Assembly: GCA_964036195.1 (NCBI GenBank)
Contig: OZ038457.1
Location: 19,309,147 to 19,373,146, forward strand
Length of the DNA: 64,000 nt
Origin: Sphaerolaimus hirsutus
Taxonomy: Eukaryota; Nematoda; Chromadorea; Monhysterida; Sphaerolaimidae
Direction: 5' to 3'
In this document: positions 33,833 to 45,660 of the stretch, piece by piece
Numbering within the stretch: the stretch's first letter is position 1
Layout of the letters: every line of letters starts with the position of its first letter
Program-made: the position numbers and the translations under genes
Notes under the pieces: generated by a model
Database searches by the model: none
Told to the model about the DNA's origin: nothing
The model's input: only the letters and a program-made list of their open reading frames with translations

Positions 33833-35310
33833 ATGTAAACACCTGCCCGATCAAGTCCGGCCCCCAATTTTTTATTTTACTTCTGACGTCCTATCTACAG
33901 TTCTAGGACGCGCTAGAAGCTGAAACTTGGGGTAGATATTGGTGCAACCCCCTCTACTTCGCATGAATTGAAGGGGTCGCGGCGACCCCCTACAGGGTGG
34001 GTCGCCGAGTGCAAAAATTTTTTGCAGCTTTTTTAGTGTCCCACACAGGTCCGGCCCCCACTGATTTCTTACACTGCGGGTGCCGTACCTCCAGCTGTGG
34101 GAGGGGTATAAATCTAAAATTTTGGGGATGTGTTGCCAACACCCGTCCCCTACTATACACTGGCCAGGCGGTTTTTGGCAACTCACCACAGTGTGGGGTG
34201 CAACGTTTAAAATTTATTAAAATGTTACTGTCCCACACAAGTCCAGCATCCAATTGAACTTCAAAAATGGACACTTTTGTGTTGTTTTAACACTAATGTG
34301 GTTGACAATGTGAAATAAGCATGAAATATCCTCTAAAAATATCTTATCCGACCTCAAACTGCCCACTACATGAACCCCTCCCCCAAGTGGCTGACACAAA
34401 ATCACTTTTTACAACTTTTTTTTATAGATACTTGAAGTGCTGGTTTACAATAATTTATAGGGGAGGGTTAAAGGTTTCAAATTGTGTAAAAAACCTTACC
34501 TCCAAAATGCCTTCATACAAAAATTTGCTGGGGGTAAATTTAAAATTGTAAATTTTGCTTATTTTTGTTCCTGTAATGATGTCATTTTTACAATTTGAAA
34601 TTCACCCCCAGCAAATTTTCTTATGAAGGCATTTTTGCAGTAAAATTTTTTACACAACTTGAGAACGTTAACCATCCCCTATAAATTATTGTAAACCAGC
34701 CGTTCAAGTGTCTAATAAAAAAGTTGTAAAAAGTGATTTTTTTGTCAGCCACCTGGGGGAAGGGTTCATGTGGTGGGCGGTTTTGGGTGGAATAAGATAT
34801 TTTTAGAGGATATTTCATGTTGATGTCACATTATCAAACACTTAAGTGTTAAAACAGCACAAAAGTGTTCATTTTTTGAAATGCGCCCCAGGTGCTGGAC
34901 TTGTGTGGGGCCGTAATGTTTTAACAAACATTTAGCGCTGCGCCCCACAGTGGTGAGTTGCCAAAAACCACCTGGCCAGTGTTAAGTAGGGGGGGAGGGG
35001 TGTTGGCAACACATCCCCAAAAGTTTAGATTTATAACCCTCCCACAGCTGGAGGTACGGCACCGGCAGTGTAAGAAAACAAGTGGGGGCCGGACCTGTGC
35101 GGGACAGTGAAAACGCCGCAAAAAATTTTCACATATACGGCGACCCCCTCTATAGTGAGTCGCCGCTGCCCCATTTATTCATGAGGGGTAGTGGGGGGTT
35201 GCGCCTATATACCACCCAAGTTTGAGTTTTCCACCCCTCCCACAAACAGAGATATGGCCTGCGAAGTGAAAGAAAAAATAGGCGGCCGGACTTGATCGGG
35301 CAGGTGTTTA
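33833..35310. mobile_element. Foldback element, subfamily B, reverse orientation, ~1.48 kb
   Basis: The ends TAAACACCTGCCCGATCAAG and CTTGATCGGGCAGGTGTTTA are inverted. The centre of symmetry is near 34560. It matches 17159-18638 module by module in reverse. No target duplication is evident. Confidence 0.85.
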
Positions 35311-35880
35311 GTTTCATCATTTTTTGTTAAAACGACAAAACATACTCAATATCAAAGATTACTCATGTTGAATGTATTGTATTAATTAATTATTTAGAGT
35401 CACACAGACACCAGCCGAAAAAATGGCACTTTTACAATCACTACCAAAAGTATACACACACTGCTGTTTTGTGTTAAATAAATCTGGATGGAGATGGGAG
35501 AAATAAATGGCTTCATGCAAAATTGAGTGCCGCGCTGGGTGCCACATGCTCGGCTATCAAAGTGCCAGCATGCATGTCTATATTTATGGTGGCCATCCAA
35601 TGAATTTTGAAATATACATGCATAGTCTATTGGGGATTACACAAAGATGCCAAAAGGCCCACTCAAAATAAGAAAGCTAGTAATCAGTAATGTGAAACTT
35701 TTCAGTAAAACGGGTGTACACTGATCTCATAGACAATTTCTACCACATGGTAAACATGATAGTTATTACTTGAAAGTTGTCATTGTTCTTCACATCACGG
35801 TTCATCAGTTTCCCGTAGTTTATACCTGCTGCAAATGTCGGCGCATTTGTAGTTTCAGGTTTCCATGAACAATGTGTGTA

Positions 35881-36326
35881 CCGTATTTCTTCTAATAGAA
35901 GAGCGCCGTTCTTTTTTTCGTCAACTTTTTTACCTGCCGTTCTATTGGAGGTGCCGTTCCACTGGAGACTGCCGTTCTATTTTTTTCACCAGTATTTCAT
36001 ACCTTTTTCGTTTGAACCTAGTGTTTTTTATGAAAAATGAAGAACATTTTAATATCAGTGCATCAATATAAACAAAAAAACCGAATGTAAAGCTACCCTA
36101 AATCATAGTTCTGAACGCCTTGGATGTTCTCACCACCAATTTTTCTAATATTTTTGTGTTTTGAAACTCATCCAACGTAATGTCTACCTGCTGTTCTATG
36201 GAGGTGCCGTTCTATTGGAGGGTGCCATTCTATTTTTTTCGTGGGTGCAAAAACGTGCCAAAACCTGCCGTTCTATTGGAGTTGCCGTTCTATTAGATAT
36301 ATGCCGCTCTATTAGAAGAAATACGC
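35881..36326. mobile_element. CCGTATTTCTTCTAATAGAA MITE (type b)
   Basis: CCGTATTTCTTCTAATAGAA and TCTATTAGAAGAAATACG are terminal inverted repeats, with TA at the left flank. The interior is built of TGCCGTTCTATTGGAGG units. Confidence 0.82.
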
Positions 36327-36514
36327 TATTTATGTATTTATGTGCCATGGTAGTGCATCGAGTTTCGCAGATATATAAATTCACATCTCATTTATGTATG
36401 ATTGAATACATGCACTATTACTTAAATCACCAAAATATGAAAGATGTGATGTCTTTACATTTTGTAGTTGAAACCGGAATTTAAAAAATGACCCAAAACG
36501 CCAGGAACGTGGGG

Positions 36515-36703
36515 CCAGTTCCACAAGTGGCAAAGTAAAGAGTCAAGTAAAAAGTAATGTAAAGAGTAAAGCTAAACATACAGTAAAATGATAAATGGAA
36601 AGTGAAGAGTAATGTAAAAGTAAAGTTAAAAGTAAAGAGCAAAGTAAAAAGTAAAACGTAAAGTTATACTCTTTACTTTGCCACTTGCGGAATCAGCTCT
36701 CGG
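36515..36703. mobile_element. GGCCAGTTCCACAAGTGG hairpin with AAAGTAAAG repeats
   Basis: GGCCAGTTCCACAAGTGGCA pairs with TGCCACTTGCGGAATCAGC. The interior is AGTAAAGAGTAAAG-type minisatellite. Confidence 0.72.
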
Positions 36704-39434
36704 TATACAACAGCATGAACAGTGGGAGGGAGTGACTCTGTCTCTATGTGTATTATGGAAATTTACCTTTGATGTTGTCTTTGCCGCTGGTAAATATTGA
36801 GGGTTCAACGCAATAGAGTGGTCGGAATTATAGCGAGCTAGGCACGGATATTAAACACAGCTGTAATTGATATCTCGAACGTTAAGATTTTTTTTGGCAA
36901 TGCGAGGTAATTATTTATGTCAAAAAGTGAACAGACTGAAATCATATTTTAACAACGACTGAAAAAGTGGCCCTTTGTTTCCTGTTCTCGAGTCTGTATA
37001 AGCAAATTCAATCGTGTGTGTGTGTGAAAATTAAGCATCACACCATGACTATATATATCACGCCCATAATGTGTCATATGATGCCATCTTTTTCCATGAT
37101 GTGGCAATTAGTGTTTTGCATTGAATGTCTGTTGCCGAGTTGATAACACAATGCTGAACGCATGAAATTATTTCCGCTTTTTTTTCTTCTGCAAACGTGC
37201 AGTAAAACACACACTTCCATACTGAAATTCGCACACCCACCATAAACTTGCCCGAATGGATTCTGTGTGCAGAACAACACATTTTGCATTCATTATCAAT
37301 GAAGTGCAGTAATAAAATTGCAGCCTGGGGGAAGGAGGGAGGGGAAGCGGTACTTAAAGTGCCTTAAGGAGCTGTTTAAGCAACATAGAAGTTCCAATTT
37401 AGCTGGAATGTCATTCATTTGGCTGACTACCCCCTGCTCTGAAAACCAATAACGGAATTATTGTAAATATTTTACAGCAGTGACATTCTTCAATGCTTCC
37501 TGAAGGCTGGAATAAAAATATCATTGGAATTTTTCGCACTGTTACAAATTTCCAATGGTGAATTTGGTGCAATTTGTGTTGCCCGGCATTCTGGGGTTAT
37601 GTAATTAGAACATTTCTAGACAATTTATTTGTACTATTTTATAGGTGAGGAAAATAATAGGATGAGAGGCTGATTCCGAAAAGGCTCTTTATCAAGAAAA
37701 TATGATAGCTAAATGCATGGAGCATGGGGGGACTGTGCTAAATCTATACCCACCCACAATGCATTAATCTTGTGCAAGTAGACTATGGAAGCAAGGCAAT
37801 CATTATAAGAACTTTGCGCTGCTTTACCAAGGCAATCACGAAAAGAAATTGGGTTGAAAAAGAGTGCCCCACTTAAATCCCACTTGAAAAACACGCCATC
37901 GTTGAATATAAAGTACTGAAGGATGAACACTAAAGTTTCAGTTGGCAAAATGTGGAGACATGTGCCGACCCACATAACGACATCGCACCAGATAGTCGCG
38001 TTTCCGCCAAATGCAGGTATATTTGCCGTTTGTGTATTCATTTGAGTGATCTTAATTATACAAACACAATATAATTCCATTTCTACATGCATCCAAAAAA
38101 TCAAAGAGCAGGCAGTGGTATTTAGGTGAATAGGGTTTATTTGCGTATGACAACAAGTTACGTCATGTTTATGTAGGGTTTTTAGTTATGTGCAAGTAAA
38201 ATATAATAATCAAGTAAAACAAAAAATAAATGCAAGTAAAATCTCATCATTATGTGACTACTTAATATTACAAAGCTTACGTTTCAAAACTCCAAAAAAA
38301 AATTTGATAAGCTAAAAAGAATGAGCACCATCAACATGCACCAGAGTCTTCCTTGCTGCAATTTGGTAAATTTGCATTGCAAATTATGATTAGGTACAGA
38401 CCAGGTGAATATAATACCAGGTCATCCAAAAAGCTGTGCCTCAAAACAAGCTAAGATACTACATTTTAGACATGTGTTTTTTTCAGTTTTCTATTTGCAC
38501 TTTTTAATAAAATTTTATGTTCCCCCACATGAATTTGACATTTTCCATGGCTTCAGCTAAAGATTTGAGTAACCCATTGACATTTTTTCTTAATTCAGGC
38601 TCATACTAGAACTTTTATAATATGCCAAGCCAAGCACAACACAGGTACAAAAAATAATGCAACATATCATTACTGATAATATGACAGAGCAAGCACGGTG
38701 GGTATTTTAAGATCAAAATAAGTTTATTCCCTTTTACCTCATCTAAAATAGCCTATCCAATTAAAAAGTTCAGCAGCAAGTTCAAAATGTCATGGCAGAA
38801 AACACATCATTAAACATGAAAAAGTGATCCATCACAATCAGCTTTCAAAGGGTCCATTGGAAATATCTCAATGGTACATTGCATGACACATGATACTGCT
38901 TGCCCAGTTGTATAAAATTCATATATTGTAGACTTCAAAGATGGCTATTTGCTACAGGAACAGTGATACAAAAGAAACATTCTTAAGTCTGAATGACCAT
39001 TTGGGTCACTTTGACATATTAGAAGAAGGTATTTTCCAATTTTGGCATTATACTACCCCCAAAATGTTTTTAATTTTTTTTGTGTTTGTATACAAAGTGA
39101 GTTGGAATAGATAAAATGGCACATAAATAGCTCTGACATATGAGTGCAACACAACATTTGGAATTTTCCCTATTGAAATTTTTTTATTGTTTGAATAATC
39201 ATCAAAATGCACATAGGATGTCAGGAAAATAATGGACTTTGCACCTTTAAATTGTTTGCATATCATGTCCACTTGCTTTGTGAACAAAACAAAATTTCAG
39301 TAATCACTGTGTCTGGTCGATCTGGCATTATTGCATTAACATTTGGAACTGACATAGCACAAACAGGCATACTGTTGTTGACATTATTATCTTTCATTCC
39401 TCCACACCAATACCTCCATAATGCAACCATGCAG
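36704..39434. other. Largely featureless; one open frame of doubtful status (37709-38104, minus)
   Basis: A minus-strand frame of 131 codons at 37709-38104 is rich in Trp, Cys and hydrophobic residues (e.g. GTCLHILPTETLVFILQYF). It has no recognised domain, and a frame this long can arise by chance here. Otherwise I see nothing I can support. Confidence 0.3.
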
Positions 39435-42400
39435 ACAGACTGACGCAGACAGTGCACAAAGACAAAGACAATTTTGAGACAAAGACACCTGGTGACCAGT
39501 TGGAAAACACACAGGAACAGGACAATGACTCAGTTGACAAATCTGCACCAGTGTCAACTCGGATAGCAGCACACTCACTAAGTGACAGGCTAAGACCAAC
39601 ATTGGTGTTGCTGAGATGGCTGGGATTTTATCCAGCAAAACTGCCTAGTTTGATTGGTGATTTTGCTGGAAATTCAGTTTTATTTAACTGATTAAACTTT
39701 TTTTTATTTACAATAGTTGCTACACTTTTTGATAGTTGATGGTTGAGGTATAGTATTCACAAATGCCAAAGCAGTTGTTACGCGAATACCGGTGCAATAC
39801 GGAGACCCTGTGAAATGCCTTGTCAAATGTCATGCAACGTGTTAACAGTCATATAAAATGCCCTGGAAAATGGCAAACAAAGTTTGCATGACAATTTGCA
39901 TGACATTTGACATTTTACAGGGTCTGGTAGTGGCACCTGAAGAAGTAATTTGTACTGTCAAATGTTCTCTTTTTAACTGGTCATTTGACATTTTTCATGG
40001 AATTTTTATGCTTTTTGACACTTTGCATGACATTTTACACGGTTTTACAGGGTGTGGGTGTGGGTGTGTCCTCCGGTCACACATACCATGCAAAAAACTA
40101 CTAACAGGTAGAATAATAAAAAATCTAAATAACAAGTGGACAAATATTGACACAATGGAATGATATAAATTCAGAATTAACTCCACCGCAGGACGCAAAG
40201 TTACTAATGCATCAATGCACTCTGCATCACATTCACCCGGCGCAGTGGCCACACTTGCATTTACTCGAATTTGCGAATTAAACCAGCGCTCGGGCAGCTG
40301 GGTGTATTGGCTGATTGCCAATTTGGCAGTTCTGTGTTTGTTTGCAGCTATGTTGCTTATCAGTTTGATGAGGTTGGTTCAGTACGGACTAGGGTTCAAA
40401 CAGGACCAGTTTTTCAAACCGGGACCAGAATGTTTTTATGTCGGTACCGGGACTGGTAATTATTTATATTGGGACCGGGACCGGGAACCAGGACTGGGGC
40501 GTCGGCACCGCAACTGAAGACACCCTACATATTCCACGGTCTATATCGTTATTGCATATATCCCACTCCACTCACCCAATATCCCAGGGCATCTGCATCA
40601 GGTGCACCCATGCCAGTGTGCGGACTGATGTCCATAGGGAGGGGGTTGCACACTGTGCTCACGCTGAACAGCTTCATGGCATCTAGGAGGGGACATGATG
40701 TACTTTTGTTCAAACTGAGCATCACAGAGAAGAAATTTGTTGAGATGTTGGTTTGTGCAGTGTAAATTCTAAAAGAGTTATTGATTTAGAATGATATTTA
40801 CTCCAAAAAGAGTGATCTGAAAATTAATTTTTCACATTTTTTCCAACCTTATTTCGACATAGCTGACTATGGAAAGATGAAAAAATTTCAATCATGGCAA
40901 ATAGTAACAGCCATGTCACTCAAAACTGCAATTTCTTAACTTTATTTCAATGTGTATGTTGTAAACTGATCCACCCAACAATGATTGGGCTAATATGAAA
41001 GGCTAATAATGATATACTGACTATGTACTTTTTCAGATACAAAGTGTGTACTACAATGCATTACCTGAATAAAATTGTATTTGCAGCACTGATTACTATA
41101 ACTTCTCTCATCTTTGTCATCAATTCATTTGGAGATGTAAAGGTGGAGGAGAAGTCCCATAAATACTATTTTGACAAAATTTGGCATGTAACCAAGCCAG
41201 TTGTAGCATCAGTGATGGCATTGTTATTTTGTGCTCCACTCACATATTATGTGATACTGAATAAAGTGGTAATGTGAGTGTTTCTTGATAGATTTCTCTG
41301 TTTCTTGTTCAATCTAAAAACATGTCATGACCAGGGTTGGCAAAATCTCAGAAAAAAATAAAAATAAAATAAAAATAAAATGGAAAATTTAAGAATAAAA
41401 TAAAATAAAATGGAAAATTTAAGAATAAAAATAAAAATTGTATAAAAATTCGAATTTTTGTAAAATTTTTGTAAAATTGTATAAAAATTCATATTTTTGT
41501 AAAATTGTATAAAAAATCGTAGTTTTTGTAAAATTTTATCTCATTCATTGAGTTTCTACCTGTTTATTCATTGATCTGGGGGCAGTCCCAAGCTTTGTAA
41601 AGTGTCAAATGTCATGTAGAATGTCATGCAAAGTGTCAATTGTCATGACAAATGTAAAGTAAAGCGTAAATTGTCATGGCATATGAAAATTAAAGTATCA
41701 ATTGTCAAGCAAATTGTATCCAAATCTTATGTTTTATTTGTTAATCTTGTGTTTTGTATCCAAGTTATGTTGTTGTTGAATCCAAATCTTATGTGAACAT
41801 TTGGATACAAAAACATAAGATTTGGATACAAAACATACCATGGATGCAAAAACACAAGATTTGGATACACAATTTACACATTGCATGGCATTTGTAATGA
41901 CAATTGTCTCTTTGCTTGAAAATTGACATGACGCTTGACATTTTGCATGACAATTGACACTTTACTTTACATTTGTCATGACATTTGACACTTTGCATGA
42001 CATTTCACAAATGTGCCCAGCACACCCCAGTAGTCTTTCTATTAAAAATGCAAACCATTTTTATCAATAATTGTAACTTGACACTTGCAGCCGGCTAACA
42101 ATACCTACTGCATGCAATTTTTGAAAAGTAAGGGAAAAATTTGTCACAGGTTTTTCATGTATAGGTCTAATTATAACATTTTTCTGGCCTTGCATGCATG
42201 ATTTCGATTTTTTGTAAAAATTTTGTACAATTTTTGTAAAATGGTGTCATTTTATTTTATTAATGACTTTTGGGAATAAAATAAAATAAAATAAAATGAA
42301 ACAAGAATAAAATTAAAATAAAATAAAATTTTTATACAATTTTTATACAATTTTACTAAAATGATTTTTTATAAAACCAACCCTGGTCATGACATGAAAG

Positions 42401-45005
42401 TCATCTACACAGGATCTGGAATAAACGACTGCATACATCACCAAACAGGCATGGCTTGAGGTCAGAAGTATGGTGAGTTCACTCACACCAATATGTTGTA
42501 CATTTGCAACCACCAGTGTCACATGCTTCAGATGTTCAGAGTCAAGTAATTTCAACAAATTTTAAGTAATTGATGTTTACACATGTATGTTGAGTCATTA
42601 ACATGAACCAGCTGCAATCACACCGCATTTTGAATAAACACTTGAAGAGTTGCATTCATGCCCTACAAAATTAATCTATGCAGGTATGAGCTGTTCATGA
42701 GCGTGTGCGATGTGCAAAAATCACTGAACAAGCTGTTCGTGGCTACGCTCTTTGGCGCGGTCGCATGGGCCATGCTAACAATTTGCTTGTTCATCTACAA
42801 CTTGCAGCATACAGTCAGGGGCCACTCCCAGACTCGGTAAAATACCCTGTGAAATGTAAAATGTCATGAAATGTGTTGAAGATCATGCATGTTCAATATA
42901 ATTGACCAGTAAAAACAAGAAGAAAATTTGACGTTATACATGACTTTTTACACTGCATGACATTTTACATTTTACATTTTACAGGGCATTTACAGGGTAT
43001 TGGAGTGGCATCCGGTGTACATCTGCAGACTACCAGCAGGATAACCCAGTTGGTGGGTGAATAATTCCATAAATGTATTTTCTGGCTAAATATGTCACAT
43101 TTTTCGATTTTTCATGTTTCAAAATGCCGGCAAAGGACTTTTCACTTGTGCAGATTTCATCAACACACAAATCGACCCTTTAACAAATGTCTTGCTAGCA
43201 GTTATCGCAATTTTGCTCATCTGCTGCACTGGCACACTGGTCAATGAGGACGTGAGTGTTCGCAGCGCTGGGAAAAATAATTCATCCGCAAAAAAGTGAA
43301 GTGAAGAGCGAAGTAAAAAGTGAAGGGGAAAGGGGGGCGAAACACGAAGTGTAAAGTGAAGTGAAAAGACAACCCAAAAATATACCGTATTTATTCTAAT
43401 AGAAGGGCGCCCTTCTATTTTTTCACCAACTTTTTAACATGCCCTTCTATTGGAGACGCCCTTCTATTGGAGACTGCCCTTCTATTTTTTTCGTCAACTT
43501 TTCAGCCAATCTTTTTCAGGTTCTGCCTAGGTTTTTCACAGTGTTACATCACAGACGATTCATAGAATGAGTATACAGATAGTTCATTCAACGTTTGATG
43601 TTAAAATAGCACTGATCAATGCAACAAAGCAACTGATCACAGCGTCTGCTGATTTAAAAAAAAAATTTATGCTTGCACAATTCCAGCACTTTGTGTACCT
43701 TTGGAGACCGCCATTCTATTTATTTCGTGGCCCAAATCAAGTCCGAAAAGTGTACCTTCTATTAGAGACCCGCCCTAGATAAAATACGGTATATAAAAAA
43801 CGTAAAGGATGAATTCTGACTTAGAAAACATGGTTTCTAATGATGGTAATGATGATTTGGTGCGAAAAGTGCCGATTTTTCGCTTGCGTCAGAACTTTCG
43901 AATTGAAAATGTTGTCCTATTCAAGACACATCACTTCAAAATCAAATGTTGCTTTTCACTTCACTTTTCACTTCGCTTTTCACTTGACTTTTGGCGGAAT
44001 TGGCCACTGGTCAATCTGAAACACCCAAAATCGCAAACCCCTCCCACTTTCAACGCTACCAATCCACACGCAGACCAGGGCGAACGTGCAGCGCTACTTC
44101 GGCAGCAAGACCAAGTGCGGGCCCAACGACGCGCACTTGTTGCTGTGCGCCCAGCACAAAGTGTGCACGCAGGCCGCCTGGGGCGCCGCCCTGGTCAAAG
44201 CTATACCCATTGAGAGGACGCTGTTTTTTACGGTCGGTTGAGTTTACACGGGGAGCGGTCCCTGTAAAGTGTCACGTAAAGTGTCAAATGTCATGTACAA
44301 ATGTCGATTAAAACTAAAAAATATTAGGTACTGAACTTAGCATGACAATTGACACTTTACCTTACATTTGTAACGACACTTTGCATCACATTTTACATGA
44401 CATTTGATACATTACTTTACAGGGTCTGGGATTGACACCTGGTGTAGTAATGTAAAAAACTGCCAAAACTATTGTTCCCGGCCTAGCTTCAAGGTAAAAT
44501 AGCGCCAAGCGCCTTGGCGCTAAGTGTGCATGCATGGTGCCAAGTGCCAATCAGAGCTGTTCAAAGTACTGAACTTTTTTTCAAAGTAAACGTAAACGTA
44601 AAGTATTTATTTTTTACCACCCACTGAGTACAGGAAACGTAAAGTGATTTTTTTACTTTTACTCATGAGTAAACATAAAAGTATTTCCTTGAGTCATTGA
44701 GAAAACGTAAAAGTGAGTATTTTTTTGGAATTTGTAAATATGTACGTTTTAACAATATGGTGCCAATAACGCCATGGCGCTTTTTACCTTACTGCTAGCG
44801 CCAGGTGCCAACAAACAGGAATCAACTCGAAAAACAACGCCCCACCCAACAGCTTTGCAGCGCGGTGATCACCTATGGATTGTTACTGACCACACTCGGA
44901 GGTGACGCGAGTTGCGAGAAGCCCACCACCGCGACACTGGGAAGCATGGCTGAAGCGATGGGGTTAGTCCCCCACTTTTTGGAAAAACTACCGTATTTCC
45001 TATAA
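39435..45005 (+). CDS. Gustatory-receptor-like seven-helix chemoreceptor, multi-exon
   Basis: Exons fit in phase: 39435(or 39449)-39656; 40192-40372; 40588-40761; 41037-41273; 42684-42813; possible 28-bp exon 43029-43056; 43154-43251; 44074-44232; 44853-45005. The first carries LRPTLVLLRWLGFYP, as near the first helix of insect-type gustatory receptors. Hydrophobic helices follow in exons 2, 4 (two), 5 and 6. The penultimate exon has AAWGAALVKAIPIERTLFFT and the last LCSAVITYGLLLTTL, the position of the family's TY...QF signature. The introns before the last two exons are phase 0, as known for the superfamily's C-terminal introns. In known members the protein acts as a ligand-gated channel subunit; the ligand here is unknown. 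The start codon lies in an unidentified upstream exon. About 460 codons are accounted for. The stop lies inside a MITE. Confidence 0.78.
39800..39935. mobile_element. Type D hairpin, copy 2, in receptor intron 1
   Basis: GAGACCCTGTGAAATGCC and ACATTTTACAGGGTCTGGTA are inverted. A related partial arm (CATGACATTTTACACGGTTTTACAGGGTG) lies at about 39990-40055. Confidence 0.7.
40390..40528. mobile_element. TAGGGTTCAAACAGGACC element, eroded
   Basis: It begins TAGGGTTCAAACAGGACCAG, carries GGGACCGGGACCGGGAACC hexamers and ends at about ACACCCTA. It is the same family as 54703-55498, without a clear target duplication. Confidence 0.6.
41332..42385. mobile_element. CAGGGTTGG hAT-type element, 1054 bp, with nested type D hairpin
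   Basis: CAGGGTTGGCAAAAT and ATAAAACCAACCCTG are the ends. The flanks are a perfect 8-bp duplication GTCATGAC at 41324-41331 and 42386-42393. (AATAAA)n-type and TTTTTGTAAAATTGTATAAA repeats sit inside each end. A type D hairpin (about 41580-42025, TGTCAAATGTCATG units) is nested in the middle. The whole lies in an intron of the chemoreceptor gene. Confidence 0.87.
42824..43015. mobile_element. Type D hairpin, copy in receptor intron
   Basis: GGCCACTCCCAGACTCGGTA pairs with TACAGGGTATTGGAGTGGCA. It starts 10 bases after the chosen donor at 42814 and ends just upstream of the possible 28-bp exon. Confidence 0.75.
43385..43789. mobile_element. CCGTATTTATTCTAATAGAA MITE (type b)
   Basis: Ends CCGTATTTATTCTAATAGAA and GATAAAATACGG, with TA on both sides. 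The units are GCCCTTCTATTGGAGAC. It is nested between arms of AAGTGAAGTG minisatellite (43300-43376 and about 43950-44010), which themselves look like a GGCCA(A)TTCCGC-end hairpin. Confidence 0.8.
44256..44445. mobile_element. Type D hairpin, copy in the last receptor intron
   Basis: TCCCTGTAAAGTGTCACG on the left mirrors TTACTTTACAGGGTCTGGGA on the right. The TGTCAAATGTCATG units occur in inverted array. Confidence 0.72.
44472..44803. mobile_element. GGCGCC-type palindrome with nested CAGAG-end element
   Basis: CTAGCTTCAAGGTAAAATAG...GCGCC on the left mirrors GGCGCTTTTTACCTTACTGCTAG on the right. Within it, 44542-44745 shows GAGCTGTTCAAAGTACTGAAC and ACTCATGAGTAAACAT, part of the CAGAG-end family. 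The 3' end lies about 50 bp upstream of the last receptor exon. Confidence 0.6.
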
Positions 45006-45235
45006 ATACCCCCCGGGGGGTTTACTTTTTCAGAGTGAAAATTTTTAGGTGTATTTTGAGGGGGGGGCTTATTCGAGGGAGGGTTTATTATTTCGCCAGA
45101 AATTTTCATAAATATCGTAGTAAAGAATGGGCCTTTGCATACCCAAAACTGGTAATAAACATCACCAAACGGGACGTATTAGAATTTACAAACGTAGATA
45201 GTTATACAAACTACTCTATGTATTAGAACATATAT
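44991..45235. mobile_element. CCGTATTTCCTATAAATA MITE (type a), right-truncated
   Basis: The left end CCGTATTTCCTATAAATACC is preceded by TA. The interior (TTTTTCAGAGTGAAAATTTT, GCATACCCAAAACTGGTAAT) matches copies at 30466 and 53751. The right end is missing. Its first 15 bases supply the last codons and stop of the chemoreceptor frame. Confidence 0.75.
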
Positions 45236-45439
45236 ATTTCTGAGAGAACTGCATGCAAAGTATGCCAAATGCAAAAGATAGGAGGCACAATCACAGCCTC
45301 ATTTTTGCCCGATTCGTGTGTGTTTTTGCACACAATGCAGTCACTATTTATTAGTACAAAATGCCCTTTACAAACACGTTACAATCTTGACAAACAGGGT
45401 TAGTAGATGGCAAAGTTGCTTCCCAAGAATGCAATTGCA

Positions 45440-45660
45440 CATGTATAGGGGGTTGATTTGAGTTTTTAGGGGCTGAGTTTACAATTCAGGGTTGAGTTGA
45501 TGGGTGTTTATAAATTAGGGTTGAGTTGACAGAAGTTTAAAAATAAGGGGCTGTTGACACAAGTTTACAAATAAGAGGCTGAGTTTATGGGAGTTGAGTT
45601 GATGGGTGTTTGCCAAATTAGGGGCTGAGTTTATGGGAGCTAACAATAACATTACCATAA
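45440..45660. repeat. ~31-bp GGGGCTGAGTTTATGGGAGTT minisatellite, left block
   Basis: Degenerate tandem units AGGGGCTGAGTTTATGGGAG with TTTACAAATA spacers. The same unit resumes at 47030-47465 beyond the 117-bp array. Confidence 0.8.

Noticed and set aside
39995-40321. 108-codon minus-strand frame opposite chemoreceptor exon 2
   Set aside because: The plus-strand reading gives a membrane helix with matching splice phases on both sides; the antisense frame has none.
43809-44311. Two plus-strand frames through the penultimate chemoreceptor exon
   Set aside because: Wrong frames; the third frame (44074-44232) has phase-0 splice sites and receptor-like sequence.
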